Positions 21,513 to 33,185 of a stretch of 64,000 nucleotides of DNA are shown here, in pieces. The notes below the pieces were generated by a model, which was given only the letters and a program-made list of their open reading frames with translations, searched no databases and was not told the origin of the DNA. The stretch is from Laburnicola sp. R22_1. Its lineage: Eukaryota; Ascomycota; Dothideomycetes; Pleosporales; Didymosphaeriaceae. The stretch lies in the NCBI GenBank assembly GCA_014281115.1, contig JACONQ010000010.1:434001-498000 (forward strand), in the 5' to 3' direction. Positions within the stretch are counted from its first letter, which is position 1; each line of letters opens with the position of its first letter. The position numbers and the translations under genes are program-made.

Positions 21513-23878
21513 ATGTCGTCGAACCCGCCCGCGCTCCCGACCTCCTCCAAGGCTGCCGCGCCGTCCGGGCAGCTCTCTCCAGCACAAACACAGCCAAACT
21601 CGACCTCGACCGGCGACAGCTACGGCCAGCGACGCAGCGGGGGCAGCAGCTTCGGCGCGGGGGCAGCGACGCGCGCCTCACCCACGCCCCGCAACGCGCA
21701 ACAGGGCCGCAAGCAGCACAAGGCCTCGAAGCGCTTCCGTCAGGCCGACGACGATGCCATTGCCGAGTCGGTGAGATCACCTGAAGCCGACGAACAGGTG
21801 GGGCGCTCTGCTAATCCTGGGCAGCTCGCCATGCGTCCCTTCACCAGCCGCAAGGGGCAGACGTCCATCACCCACCTCATGAACTTCAGCCTCCCGCCAC
21901 GCCCCCAGAACAACCACCACTCGCACGGCCACGGCAGGTACCGCAGGAATCCGACGTGGGGTCTGGGGTCGGGCTATCACGCCACCGATAAGGCGAGGTA
22001 AGTAGGGCCATGCCACTGCACATGGATAGATCTGATCCGCCAGAGCTCCATATGCTGACGCTCTGCAGATATGTCCATGCCAACTACCGCTTCGTCGTCG
22101 ATCCCCGTGGCGACTATCGCGCCCAGAGCGTGGACGCCGATATCCATCTTGACTGGAACAACGTCCTGCAGATATTGGCTTCCTCGCAGTCGCAGGATGC
22201 TTCATGCCCGATTTGCCTTGGGACTCCGGTAGCCCCGAGAATGGCAAGGTGCGGCCACATCTTCTGCTTGCCCTGCTTGATCCGCTACATGCACTCAGAA
22301 GGTGAGGGCAAGACAGTTCCAGAGAGGAGGGCACGCTCGAAGACGTGTCCGCTGTGTTGGGACTCCATCTACATCTCGGAGACGAGGCCTGTGCGCTGGT
22401 ATATGGGACAGGAAGGCGAACCGCCGCGAGAAGGTGGTGACGTCGTCCTCCGCTTAGTCATGAGATCGGCAGGCAGTACGCTGGCAATGCCACGAGATGG
22501 CGCTGATGCTCTTGCCAAGGACGAAGATATCCCATGGTTTCACGCTGCAGAAGTGATGGATTATGCCCGGGTCATGAGGGGTGGGGAGGACTACATGGTC
22601 GAGCAGTTCGACGCTGAAGTCCACCAACTGGAGGAGCAGGGGAAAGAAGACGAGCTGATGTTTGGAGAAGATAACAATGAATGGATGAGGAAGGCGATAC
22701 GCTCGATCCAAGAGTCGAAAGAGAGGGTCAGGGGTGTTGGTAACCCGCCTGAGATGCCAGTCAAGCCAGCTGAATCGAAGCCCAAGAAAGCCCCGATCGT
22801 TTTCCACGAGATGGACGACGAAATCCCCAGCATGTACACAGTCCAGAACGCAGCCAAGTCGGGCCAGAGCCGACCGTCCCAAGCTCACACGCCCGTCCCG
22901 GAAACGAGTACCGATGCTCAGCCTGTCAATGGAACCGATGCAGGCTCAACAAGCACAAGAAAATTATCTGTATCGTCGCATTCTTCACGGATCAGCCATG
23001 GTGGCATTGGCTCGACCTTGGCTGAAATTCGCAATCGCCAGCAGCATGACCACAAACATACGCCGTCTGAGTACTTTTTCTACCAAGCCCTGTTGCATTA
23101 CTATCTTTCTCCACTGGATATCCGCATCCTCAAAGCTGCATTTGAAAATTTTGCATCGTTTCCATCAACCATCTTACCACGAGTCGAACGTGTGTCCACC
23201 GGCCACGTTGTCGACGACGACTTGCGAAAGCGCACCAAGTATCTCGCACATCTGCCATATGGTTGCGAAGTCAGTTTCTTAGAATGCGATTGGACGGATA
23301 CGGTAGCACCCAAGATATTGGAACGATTTAAGCCGGAGATTGAGAAGAGGAGGAAGAAAAACCAGGACAAAGAGACGAAAGAGGAGAAGGCACGGCTGCG
23401 CGCTGAGAAGGACGAATATGCACAGTTTGCGGCAGCGAGGCGAAAGAGACCCAGTGTCTCGGAGAAGTTTTCGGCAGATGACTTTCAGCCTCTGGCCTCT
23501 AGCAGCGCTGCTGAGACTACGGCTCCAGCAGATATGGAGAGTGCTTCAACATCGCCACCGTGGCCCTCGAGGAGGGGACAGGGTTTTTCGTCACTTGCGT
23601 CGCCCTCCACAAGCCCGTCTACGTCTCGCACCGTTTGGGGTACTGCTCTGGTAGCCCCGATGTCCCCTATCATGGCTCCCTTGGAGCATGACACTCAGGA
23701 CGACGGATGGCTTCAGAATTGGGAGAAGGATTTGTTGCACGAGGAAGATGCAATGGTCGCACAGGCGCAGGTCATGTCGCTAGAGGATGCGGAAGCTCCT
23801 AAAAAGCAGACTGGAGGGAAGAAGAAGAAAGCGAAGAAGATTACGCTGATGAGTACGAATGTCAGGAGAGGAGCATGA
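21513..23878 (+). CDS. RING E3 ubiquitin ligase, RNF10/Mag2 family
   Basis: Exons 21513-21997 and 22069-23878 (intron 71 nt) give 764 aa. The RING reads CPICLGTPVAPRMARCGHIFCLPCLIRYM followed later by CPLCWDSIY, a C3HC4 finger with the wide spacing of RNF10. Just before it is the characteristic DIHLDWNNVLQIL; the N-terminal block TSITHLMNFSLPPRP and YHATDKARYVHANYRFVV across the intron are also typical. The central and C-terminal parts are charged and disordered, ending in a Lys-rich tail (GGKKKKAKKI). Family knowledge: human RNF10 and yeast Mag2 mono-ubiquitinate small-ribosomal-subunit proteins uS3/uS5 during stalled initiation and nonfunctional 18S rRNA decay. A 54-nt in-frame intron may also be present in exon 1 (listed separately). 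Long lines of residues split here only by position; gene looks intact. Confidence 0.87.
21771..21824 (+). other. Possible 54-nt in-frame intron inside RNF10-type exon 1
   Basis: The segment begins GTGAGA, has a CTAAT branch-like site 15-20 nt before its end and finishes GGCAG, all normal for fungal introns. Its length is a multiple of three and it contains no stop, so skipping or keeping it leaves the frame open. Removing it deletes 18 residues (from R after AIAESV to Q) in a region that otherwise runs into LAMRPFTSRKGQ. Confidence 0.5.
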
Positions 23879-24133
23879 CAGGGCACTGTCCGCTCTTTCG
23901 AATAGCATAGTCATACGGAATTCATACCAGGTTCATACTGCAAAAGCTACTGTTACAGGTGAGTCGCATGCGTGACGTGATGTACGAGATGGGCTAGCAA
24001 GAGATACATGATTGAGTGGCAAGTTTATGTGCTTTCAGCGATTGCCATGCTATCCTGGAGTGAAACACGATACATAAATTTATGACTGGCTTGTATACAG
24101 TCTTGAGTTTCTACCCTTTGCCGAGCGCTCTAC

Positions 24134-25520
24134 CTAGCCTTCATTCAACCCCAACTCCCTCGCCTTAATCTGCAACGCCAAAAACCTCGACATAATCCTA
24201 CACATGGCCAATTTTCCACCAAAGAACTACAACCCCAGATGGCCCGACGGCTTCCACATGGCATTAATCTCGCCCTCGTCATCCAAATCCCAAACGTCCC
24301 TGCACCGCTCCGCCTCCGCCCTCCCAAACGCCTTCTCCACACTCGTCCGCATATTCGCATACCCCGTAGCCAGCACCACGATATCGGCGTCTAACTTCCG
24401 CCCATCAGCCAGGACGAGTCCGTTTTCTTCGAAGGCGCGGATCCCGTCGGGCGATTGTACGACTTTGATGGCGCCGTTGATGATGAGCTGGCTAGCGCCG
24501 ACGTCAATGTAGGAGCCGCCGCTGCGGGTGATGTATTTGCGGTAGATGCCCGCGTGGTTGTGGCCGAAGTCGAGGGCGAAACCGGCTTTTGCGAGGCTGG
24601 AAAGGTTGGCTTTTTCGGCTTGTTTGATGCGGGTGGTGAGGTGGACGTTGAGGACTGGGTGGGGGGTGTTGGTATATGGAGGAGGATAGATGGAGATGTA
24701 GAAGTTTGAGTATGAGTATGTCATGGGGAGTCACACTTACCAAACTGGACAGCGTTGAGAAGCGAGTTGCCGAATATATCTGCGTCTTCGAGCGGCGGCC
24801 CGTTCTCCTCGTACATGTTCTCGTGCAGCATGAAGAGGCCCTTCGAGGCTTGGACGACGTATGTGCCGCGCCGTTGGAGCATGGTTACATGCGAAGCGCC
24901 TGCGAGGTGATAGTTCTGCGCGATGTCATGGCCTCAGTTTCCGGTGCATTTCTTGCCTTTGAGGTCGCCGGGGTAGTTGGAGGCGTCGACGTGCTGCGAG
25001 GCGTGGTAGAGGGTGCCTTTGAAATTATCTTGGTTTGGGAAAGAGAGGATGAGGGGTTCGCCGGAGGGTCCGGGTGTGCCTTTGCCGCGGGCGACGGTTA
25101 TGGTCTTTTTTTGGTGGCGTCGGAGTAGGAGGCTTGGGATATAGTGGTAGAGGTCCAGGCGTTGAGTTCGAGGGCGGAGGCGTAGAGCTCGAACCAGTCT
25201 TCTAATTTGTCTTTGGGCGTGAAGAGTGGCCAGGTGGAAGGGAATGGCATGCACGCCATGTGGCAGTATTGGACGGGGTCTGGAGGATAAATGAAATAGT
25301 GTTCGAGGTCGTCAGTTTCCGTACAGTCAAACTATGACCAACGATACGGTAAGAATCAACCTTCCGTGTGTGACGAGGGTACGGTAGCGGTGTCACCAGT
25401 TGTCCCCTATACGATCGTTCTTGTCGATTGACGAGCGCAGTCATGTTCAGAGCTTGCAAATGAGCAGCAACATTGAGACCGAATTGACCTGCGTAGTGGG
25501 TGAGCACTCGTCTCATTCTC
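24134..25520 (-). pseudogene. Flavin-binding monooxygenase (FMO-like), multiply disrupted
   Basis: Minus-strand pieces in family order: AGQFGLNVAAHLQALNM (FAD glycine motif), then in another frame DPVQYCHMACMPFPSTWPLF and DKLEDWFELYASALELN. Another frame gives NQDNFKGTLYHASQH and GHDIAQNYHLAGASHV (second Rossmann region). After an intron near 24,650-24,750 come AGFALDFGHNHAG, GGSYIDVGASQLIING and DADIVVLATGYANM (the ATGY motif), and finally MSRFLALQIKARELGL. Breaks: frame changes near 25,270-25,300 and in an A-run near 25,100, TGA at 24,934-24,936 inside the GN-(S)-GHD motif, and TAG at 24,227-24,229 where Trp is expected. The N-terminus is cut near 25,520. Clearly a dead gene; the Trp-to-TAG change fits RIP leakage from the AT block 1.3 kb away, the frameshifts do not. 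Confidence 0.78.
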
Positions 25521-25781
25521 TTCAGGAGGCCTGCCTATTAACTTGTGCCCTTCTTCCAATAACTCCTTATCTGGCTAAAAACACGCTATGTGCCCCAATT
25601 ACCTAGGTAGCAGATCTAAGCCCGCACGCCTCGTCGCCACCCTCCCCAGGCTTGGGATTTGAGGGGCCTTCCCGGACTCCTGGATCTCGCAGGTTCCCAT
25701 GAACGCCAGATGGCACAGATCTCCCTCTGTACCCGTGGCAGAGCAGCCCGCTCTAATCAAATTTTATTTAAGTGCCTTGTA

Positions 25782-25905
25782 CAGTCAACTAGCAGGTACG
25801 AGTAACTAGCGCCAATCCTTTTCAGGGAGCAAATCTCTTAGGAAAAACCACCAAAGGGCTTTGCGACCCATGCGCCGCTAGTCACCTGTACCTGCTGGTT
25901 GACTG
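25782..25905. mobile_element. TA-flanked 124-bp MITE, copy 1
   Basis: Inverted termini: the left end reads CAGTCAACTAGCAGGTAC, and the right end is the complement of CAGTCAACCAGCAGGTAC; about 30 bp pair with few mismatches. A TA dinucleotide lies on each side (25,780-25,781 and 25,906-25,907), as for Tc1/mariner insertions. No coding capacity. The internal AAAGGGCTTTGCGACCC is shared with copy 2. Confidence 0.8.
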
Positions 25906-26344
25906 TATAAGTACGGTTTGTCTGAGCTATGCTTGAACAAGTTGAGAGCTAGGAATTATCTGGATAGGCTTTTTCGCCCGTTTAAGTTTTGGGTCTCTGT
26001 TAGTTGAATCTATCTTTACTTTATAGAGAATGATACACGCACCCGCTCGTTGACTGTTTAGGGGGGGAGAAAATTGCACTCGCAAAAGCGTTGTGAATAC
26101 GCGATTTCCTCCAAAACAAGCACTTGGGATGAGATGGCTCCTCAGCTGGTCGGAACAAAACTTTAGGTCGAAACAAGTCAGATTTCCTATTGGCACGTGA
26201 ATAGTAGTTGGCGAGTGGTGAATCTCCACCAGCCCGTACAACCCGAGATAAGTCATTTCATGTTGGCGAAGAGGATGAACCATATTATCGAGGTTATCGG
26301 CCTAAACTAGGCACACTCGAAAACGCGATAGCGAAGAGGAAGTA

Positions 26345-26468
26345 CACTCAACCAGCAGGTACGGGTGACTAGGGCCAATCCTTTGCAGGGGACTCATCTC
26401 TTGTAAAGGACCACCAAAGGGCTTTGCGACCCATGCCGCGCTAGTTACCCATACCTGGTGGTTGAGTG
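26345..26468. mobile_element. TA-flanked 124-bp MITE, copy 2
   Basis: Same length and layout as copy 1. Termini are CACTCAACCAGCAGGTAC and its complement, flanked by TA at 26,343-26,344 and 26,469-26,470. The two copies differ at scattered sites including terminal G/C, so they are separate insertions rather than a recent local duplication. Confidence 0.8.
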
Positions 26469-26864
26469 TATGGAGAAATACGCTTGGCAGGGCCGGTCTC
26501 TTTTAGTGCTATGAACAATGAATAACGCTCAGCATAGAGGGAGCTAAACTCAATCTCCGTGTATTCTTGCTCTACCGCATACTTTATGGAGTTTAATAAT
26601 GATGCCAAGTAGAGCTGAAACTTCCTATTCAGGTAAGTCATAGAAGGTGTAAAAGATTGTCCAACTCTAATATGAATTGGATCAATAAGAGCTCTGCTAA
26701 GCGGCCATGAAAACGCTACAGCTGACGCCCTAAACTTTATTTTGGTCATCTATTCAGCCAAAGGTTCGGCGGGTCCACGGGTACGATGTGTTTCCAACTA
26801 CAATAGACAGAGGCGAAGGTGGAAGGTCTTTAATACAGACCTATTAAGTACTTTATTAAGTTTT

Positions 26865-28065
26865 ATGTGTGTTATTAAATTAACTACTTAGAAGTAGAAT
26901 AACAAAGGCTTTTATTTTTTAAAATAATAAAGTCCCCTACTTAGTAATTAAAAAGAATTAAGTTTTATATAGTGTATAGTTTAAAGTTAATAATTATATT
27001 AATTGTTTAGGCTTTCTTTACTACTAGTCTAGTATTTTTTAAAATTTACTTTTTATTTTATGTGGCGTTAATTAAATCTACCTAGGGATAGAATAATAAA
27101 GGCTTTTATCTTAAATAATATAATAAAAAAGCAGAGCCTTCTACTTAGTAATTAAAAAGAGTGTAAAATAGGTAGTTATAAAAATACACTTTTATTTTAT
27201 ATATAAATTTTTATATTTTTATATATAGCGTTAATTAAATCTACCTAGGAGTAGAATAATAAAGTCTTTTATCTTAAATAATATAATAAAGAAAGCAGAG
27301 CCTCTTACTTAGTAATTAAAAAGAGTATAAAAATATTTTTATAATTACTTTTTTACACTCTTTTTAATTACTAAGTAGAAAGCTCTACTTTTTTATTATA
27401 TTATTTAATACAAAAGCCTTTATTATTCTATCTTTAAGTAGTTAATTTAATAATATATAAGTTTTTCGCATTTTTATTATTATCTTTATATGCTCTTTTT
27501 AATTACTAAGTAAGGGGCTCTGGTTATTTTATTTTATTATTTACGATAAAACGCTTTATTATTCTATTCCTAGATAGATAAATTAACACTATATATATAA
27601 AATTTTATTTTAAATTTATTATTATTATTAAGCTTATATATTATTAATTAACTATCTAGGGATAGAGTAATAAAGGCTTTTATTTTAAATAATATAATAT
27701 AAAAAGTAAAGCCTTCTACTTAGTAACTAAAAAGAGCGTAAAAAGATATTAAGCTTATAGTTTTTATTTTTTTAATGATAGTAGTAAAGGTAGTCTTTTA
27801 CTTATAAATATATATGAAAATTTTTTTACGACTAAGGGGTTTCTAATAAAAACATTACAATAATAGTAGTTATTCCTCCTACTATTGTTAACATAGAAAA
27901 GCGTTTTAAGGTAGTATTAATAAAAAGAAGTTATAAATATATATAAAATTAATATTTTAATATTAATTACTTACTATTTTATATATATGTGTGGTGTTAA
28001 TTTATCTACCTAGGGTAGAATAATAAAGGCTTTTATTTTATATAATATAATAAAAAAGTAGAGCC
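26865..28065. repeat. Left cluster of R1 foldback repeats (seven copies)
   Basis: A unit of about 105 bp recurs: plus orientation at about 26,865-26,958, 27,061-27,168, 27,228-27,330, 27,645-27,740 and 27,991-28,065 (cut by the D LTR); minus orientation at about 27,351-27,460 and 27,491-27,595. Landmarks in order are GTTAATTAA, CTACCTAGGGGTAG, AAAGGCTTTTATCTTAAATA, AAAGCAGAGCC, ACTTAGTAATTAAAAAGAGC. The unit is nearly its own reverse complement, so it can fold back. The first copy forms the left edge of the AT block. Confidence 0.72.
27816..27930 (-). mobile_element. 5'-truncated poly(A) retroposon
   Basis: On the minus strand it ends AACCCCTTAGTCG plus an A-run (poly-T at the left end on plus). 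It is flanked by TTATAAATATATAT on both sides (27,802-27,815 and 27,931-27,944), a 14-bp target duplication. It shares its 3' end with the copies at 32.3, 47.65, 51.73 and 52.4 kb. Confidence 0.7.
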
Positions 28066-28240
28066 TATAAGGGGCTTTAGACTAAGAGATTAGAGTTATC
28101 TAAGTAAACTTATAAATTTAATAGAGTCTAAAGATAACTTTAGCTATAGACTTATATATACTCCTAGCTTAGTAAAAATATAAACTTAGAACTTTAAAGT
28201 AGTAAATTAAGTAACTATAAAAAACACTTAGCCCTTTATA
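28066..28240 (-). repeat. LTR of element D (3' copy)
   Basis: 175 bp, matching 54,488-54,663 along its whole length in the same orientation with transition-type differences. It truncates an R1 unit on its left. Confidence 0.7.
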
Positions 28241-28282
28241 TATATTCCTTTCTTTTAAAAAATTCTAGTATTATATTCTATA

Positions 28283-28489
28283 TATAAGGGCAGTATAAGA
28301 GTTATTACGCTATATATAAGATAATAGTAAATATTAGAATCTAAATATAAGATAGTAGCAATACCTATATAAGGTAGGTACGTAGGCAGGCTATATACGT
28401 AGCCTCGCTTAGAATCTCGCTTAGTAATCGCGCTAGTCCTAAAGGGATAATATAATATAAGCAAGGGGTCGCACCTTAGATTAGTAACA
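28283..28489 (-). repeat. LTR of element A (3' copy)
   Basis: 207 bp, repeated directly at 47,604-47,890. A run of nine C on the plus strand (G-run on minus, 28,492-28,500) lies just inside it and may be part of the polypurine tract. Confidence 0.78.
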
Positions 28490-28735
28490 CTACCCCCCCC
28501 CTCTATAGTAGCGACTCTAGTGCTGCTAAAATTCTTCTAACTATATACTAATAGTTATATAACTATTATACTTTATCGCAATCTATTATAGTTTATTACA
28601 ATCTATTACGCACTATTTCTAATTATTATAATCTTTATAGTAATTTATACTAAATTATTATAAATTTCTACTAAATTACTATAGATTTAATCTAAGTTAT
28701 TAATGTCTATTAGAATTATATTATTAGTTACGTTA

Positions 28736-28815
28736 TTAGTAATATTATTATTAGTACTATTATTATTAGCACTATTATTATTAGTACTATTATTGTTAAG
28801 ACTATTATTACATAG
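28736..28815. repeat. ATT-type microsatellite in element A
   Basis: Tandem ATT/AGT-ACT triplets (TTATTATTAGTACTATTATT pattern) in the stretch between the pol end and the 3' LTR of element A. Simple sequence; no function proposed. Confidence 0.7.
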
Positions 28816-29089
28816 GTTAGTACACTTAACCTAGCTAAGAGAATTACTACTAGAAGAGTTCCTAAGGGGACTACTATCTATCGCTAACTTAAGACTTATA
28901 TCTATCTATCTCTAGGTATCTAGGCAGGCGTCTATAACTAGAATAGTAGTAAGATATATAATAACATTCTAATATATAATAAGATTCTTAAAGTTATATA
29001 GTATAGTAGGTATTAACTACTATTACTAATACTGTCGTATAGAAAGTTAACAATAAAATTATTATTATTTTGTGTATATTTTGTTACTA

Positions 29090-32000
29090 CTACTATGTGC
29101 TAGGTACTAGGTTTTAGTGCCTTCTATTTTACTCCTCTCTATGTATAGTGCGAACTCGACCTTAGTTAGAATCTCCACACAACAAAGATCTTTAATAGTA
29201 TAGTAGGTTTTTAGGTTCTTAGTGTAAAAGCTAGTAATAAGCTAGAGACAATTAAGTAAGTTATAATAAGACTCCTAAGTAAGACTATTAAAACTATCCT
29301 ATATAGCTTTATACTCTATAACACTATAGTTAGGCGTATATAGGTTCTTCTTTAACTTATTTTAATAATAGGTACGTATAGTTTTTACCTTATACTTCTT
29401 ATTAGTACGCTTATTTAATAATACATTATCCTTATTATACGCTTATTTGTTAAGCAGTTATTTATTATATAGGTGCAGTAGCTATAGGTAGAAAATATTA
29501 TATAAATAGTCTATTTCTTTAGGTAAGTTAAGCTTATAAGCTATATTATTAATAACTTATATAATATAAAAAGGTCCCCTATTCTTATAGTTAAGCAAAG
29601 AGCTAGGTCTTTTAGTCCTTAAGTTACGCGCGTCTAATATTACCTTATTACTAACCTTAAAATATAGTGCTAGTGTGTGCTTTGCGTTAGCGTACTTAGC
29701 ATACTTAGCCTATACCTATTATAAATTATTGCGTAAAAAGTTACATAATTAGGCAAGGGAGTTAATAAAGTTATTTGCGTATTAATAGTTTATATAGGCA
29801 GATGCTATAAGTAGGCGCCTACTAGTAGTAATATTTTTACCTACTAACTTAGCGTTATATAACACTAGTTTAGTACTATTATATAATAAATAGCCTTTAG
29901 TAGTAATAAAGAGAGCTACTTTAGTTAACTTGCTAACTAATAAGTTAGTAATCTACTCTTTTATAGGCAAGTATAAAACCTAATTATTTTACTAATAGTT
30001 AATATACGCGCGTAAGTACTCCTTTAAAGTAGTGTTAGCAACCTCTATCTAGCTATCTATTTTAAAATGCTAACTAGTAGATAATTATAGTTTAGTGCTA
30101 AAATATTTATAAAGCTATTTCTAAGAGTGTAATATAAACTATTAACTATAATTACTAATAATATCCTTTAAGATATCCTTCTTACGCTAAATATAGATAA
30201 TAAAAGCCTCTATAACTACCTTAGTAGTAATTTTAACTATAAGCATAAACTTCTTCTTTTTACTAAGCTAGTTTATAATAATTATAATAGCTATATAGAG
30301 CTTACTATTATTATAATAAGGTAGTAAGCTAATAATAAAGTCTATTAAGATAGATTTCTAATAATAGTCTAGAATTAGTAGTAGATACAATAAGCTATAT
30401 TTAGCGTTATAGTACAGCTTGCTATAGTAGCAGAATACGTAGGCATAGATATAGTAAGCAATAGTATATATTATATATAGCTAGTAATACTAATAACTAA
30501 TATGTTTATAAGTACCCTTATAACTAATATATCTAGTAGTAATACTATTATAGACTTGTCTAAGAATGCGCGTATAGAGTTCTTTATTATTAGGGATATA
30601 TAGTTAATCTTTAATATATAATAATTCTTTACTTAGTTAATAGCTAGTAACCTTAATTCTAAGCCCCTACTTAAGGAGCTTCTCTAGTAAATATTAGGCC
30701 TTAGTTCTAATAGTGGCAATAATATTCTAGACTATCTTATTAGCAATATAGGCTATTTTAATATTCTTAAGTAATTGCGCTATCTTCTTAGTCTCTATTA
30801 TAGTTATAGTAATAGGATTATTATTATTAGTAGCAAGTTTAGCAATATAGTATAATATAGCTATAAGCTATATACTAGAGTAACTACTCTTATCTAATAG
30901 AGTATAGGCAGTAGCAACTGTATATTACAACCCTTTGTCTTTAAAAATCTCTAGATATAAGACTATTTAAACTTAGTACTATTAGTAAATATTATTATTA
31001 CCCTTAAGCAAGTCGCCTAGGCAGCATACTAAGGCGTTAGGTTTTGTACCTTATTTACTAGGACAGTATTAAATATAGAAATTAAACTTAGCTAGAAACT
31101 CTATTTATTATACTTATTATTAGTTAAGCTGTTTACTAGTTATAAAGTATTATAGAGTAAGGTAATTAGTAATAATATTAATAGAATCCTAGGTGCCTAA
31201 GAGCTTAGATTTCTATTCTTTAAAGGCGCGTACTATAGCTAATAACTTCTTATTATAGATTTTATAATTACACTTAGCAAAGTATATTTTATATAATAAA
31301 TATGTAATAGGGCGTAGTATGCTATAATTATCCTATAATAGAACTGCGACTGTAACAAAATTAGACGCGTTAGTTTCTAACTAGGTTTCCTTATCTAGGT
31401 TAAAGTAGACTAAGATAGGCGTAATTATAAAGACTTGCTTAAGTGCCTTAAAAGCGATTATAGTAGGAAAGCCTAGTTTAATAGGCTAGTCTTTTAGTGC
31501 GTTGCCTTTTATAAGGTTAGTTAATAGGCAAGTAATTTAACTAAAACCTTTAATAAATTATTAATAAAAGTTTATAAAACCTAGAAAGGCTTATATATTC
31601 TTAAGTAACTGCAGTAATTACTAGTTATAAACTGCCTATACTTTTTTAGAATCTATCTTAATGTCTTTAGTTATTAGGATAATTCTAAGATACTTAACTC
31701 TCTTAACCTTAAACTAACACTTGTTAATATTTAAGTATAGACCTACTCGCCCTAGTTTATTTACTATAGTCTATATATATCTAATATAGTCTTCCTTAGT
31801 TTTGCTATATATAAGTATATTATCTAAATACACTATATAAAAGTTATCTAGGTATTATTATAGTATTTTATTAATATATATCTAAAATATACTAGACGCC
31901 CTAGTAAGTCTAAAAGGCATAATTGTGTATTTGTACAGTCTATATTATATAAAAAGGCTGTTTTCTTCTTATTACCTTTCTTAATATATATATTATTAAA

Positions 32001-32255
32001 ACCTATAATAATATCTATAATAAATATAAACTTTATCTTATTTATATAGGCTAGCGTATCTTTTAATAATAGTAGCGCGTTGCAATTGCGCTTTATAATA
32101 GTATTAATTATGTAATAATTAACACAAATACGTAATCTACCTTCTAGTTTTTAATAATAAGGATAGGCAATGTGTACTAAGACGTGCTTATCTATAAGAA
32201 GCCCTTTGCAGTTATTTTATTAATATATTTCTTAACTACTATTATTTCTAAATAT
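29090..32255 (-). pseudogene. Element A pol: reverse transcriptase, RNase H, integrase
   Basis: Minus-strand translation from 32,250 downwards gives LRICVNYYIINTI (RT), then YLDNILIYSKTKEDYIR near 31,815-31,860, where the active-site YLDD has become YLDN. KVKRVKYLRIILIT and NIQAFLGFINFY follow. RNase H shows LETNASNFVTVAVLL and NYKIYNKKLLAIVRAFKE near 31,200-31,400. Integrase shows DFIISLLPYYNNSKLY, LSTSQHFKIDSQIEVAN and LKEYLRAYINY at 29,900-30,350, and the frame ends with VEILTKVEFALYIER near 29,150. Stops are TAG/TAA at expected Gln/Trp codons. The 5' part of RT is cut at 32,255 by a retroposon. Non-functional. Confidence 0.85.
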
Positions 32256-33185
32256 GGTTTTTTTTGCGACTAAGGGGTTTCTAATAAAAATATTACAATA
32301 ATAGCAGTTATCCCTCCTACTGTTGTTAATATAGAAAAGCGTTTTAAGGTAGTATTAATAAAAAGAAGTTAGCGTATTATAAGCGAGCTTAGCGCACCTA
32401 CTTTAATTAAAAAAAAATCTATATACAAAACTATGCGTAAGGCTATATTGCTATACTATAGTTTAGAGTAGAGGAGGTATAAAACAGCGCTAGCGCTATA
32501 ACGTTGCAACTATTATCTCCTTTACTATTATCCCTAAAAATTGCTAGCAATAGTATATTAGTAGGTTTGTGCTATTATAATATATATACTAGATAGAAGC
32601 TTATATACTATAGGTACACTAACGCTTTATTTTTATATTAAAGTTAACCTTAATAAGATATTATTTATTGCTATTACTCTATTTCCTACTATCCTTCTAA
32701 GCCTTAATACTAAAATTATAGTTAATACTACCTAAAAGTATGCTCTATATCTACTTGCTATTATTACTAGGGCCACACTAGAGTACTGTTCTATCTAGAA
32801 GATTATTAATAGGTTAAAGTAGAAAAAGATATACCTTAGTCTATATAAGGCGATCCTAGTGTACTAGTTAGGCTAGCAATAAATTAGTAACTATAGGCGT
32901 TATAATAGACGCGTAGGGTTGCTACTATAGTTTCTTATATTACTATAGGTTAGGATAGTAGTAATAAAGGGCAAGGTTAAGAGGCAAGAGAAGGTGTTTA
33001 TTAATAAGTTGCTAGGGGAGGAGAGTGTTATATAGATATATTAGATCCTTATAGTTATTATAGTATTAAATAGTAAACTAGTAAGTGTATTATTTAAGTA
33101 TGCTATATAGCGGCGCGCAAATATAGCGTAATTACTAATAATAGTAATAATAGAGCTTAGTTTGCTATGCACGCTTTAAGTGAAT
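32256..33185 (-). mobile_element. Longer poly(A) retroposon copy with coding remnant
   Basis: The plus-strand left end is GG plus a T-run then GCGACTAAGGGG, so the poly(A) 3' end is at 32,256 on the minus strand. Upstream (towards 33,185) the minus frame holds LLLAQLVHQDRLIQTK, KAQKDSRKQSNSN and KVNFNIKIK, matching the related copies at 42.8-43.6 and 51.9-52.4 kb. The product family is not recognised. It interrupts the RT of element A. The right boundary is approximate and no target duplication was found for this copy. Confidence 0.6.

Larger units (their letters stand above)
25521..26864. other. Transition zone between gene arm and AT block
   Basis: 1.3 kb holding two copies of a 124-bp MITE (listed separately). 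Minus-strand frames of 119 codons (25,927-26,283) and 103 codons (26,441-26,749, running into the second MITE) show no recognisable family; I do not call them genes. Base composition drops towards the right edge. Confidence 0.5.

Noticed and set aside
25927..26749. Two minus-strand frames of about 100-120 codons as genes
   Set aside because: One runs into a MITE, neither has a recognisable motif, and no splice pattern joins them.
28255..28464. A 69-codon minus-strand frame
   Set aside because: It lies within the LTR of element A, and the second LTR copy does not preserve it.
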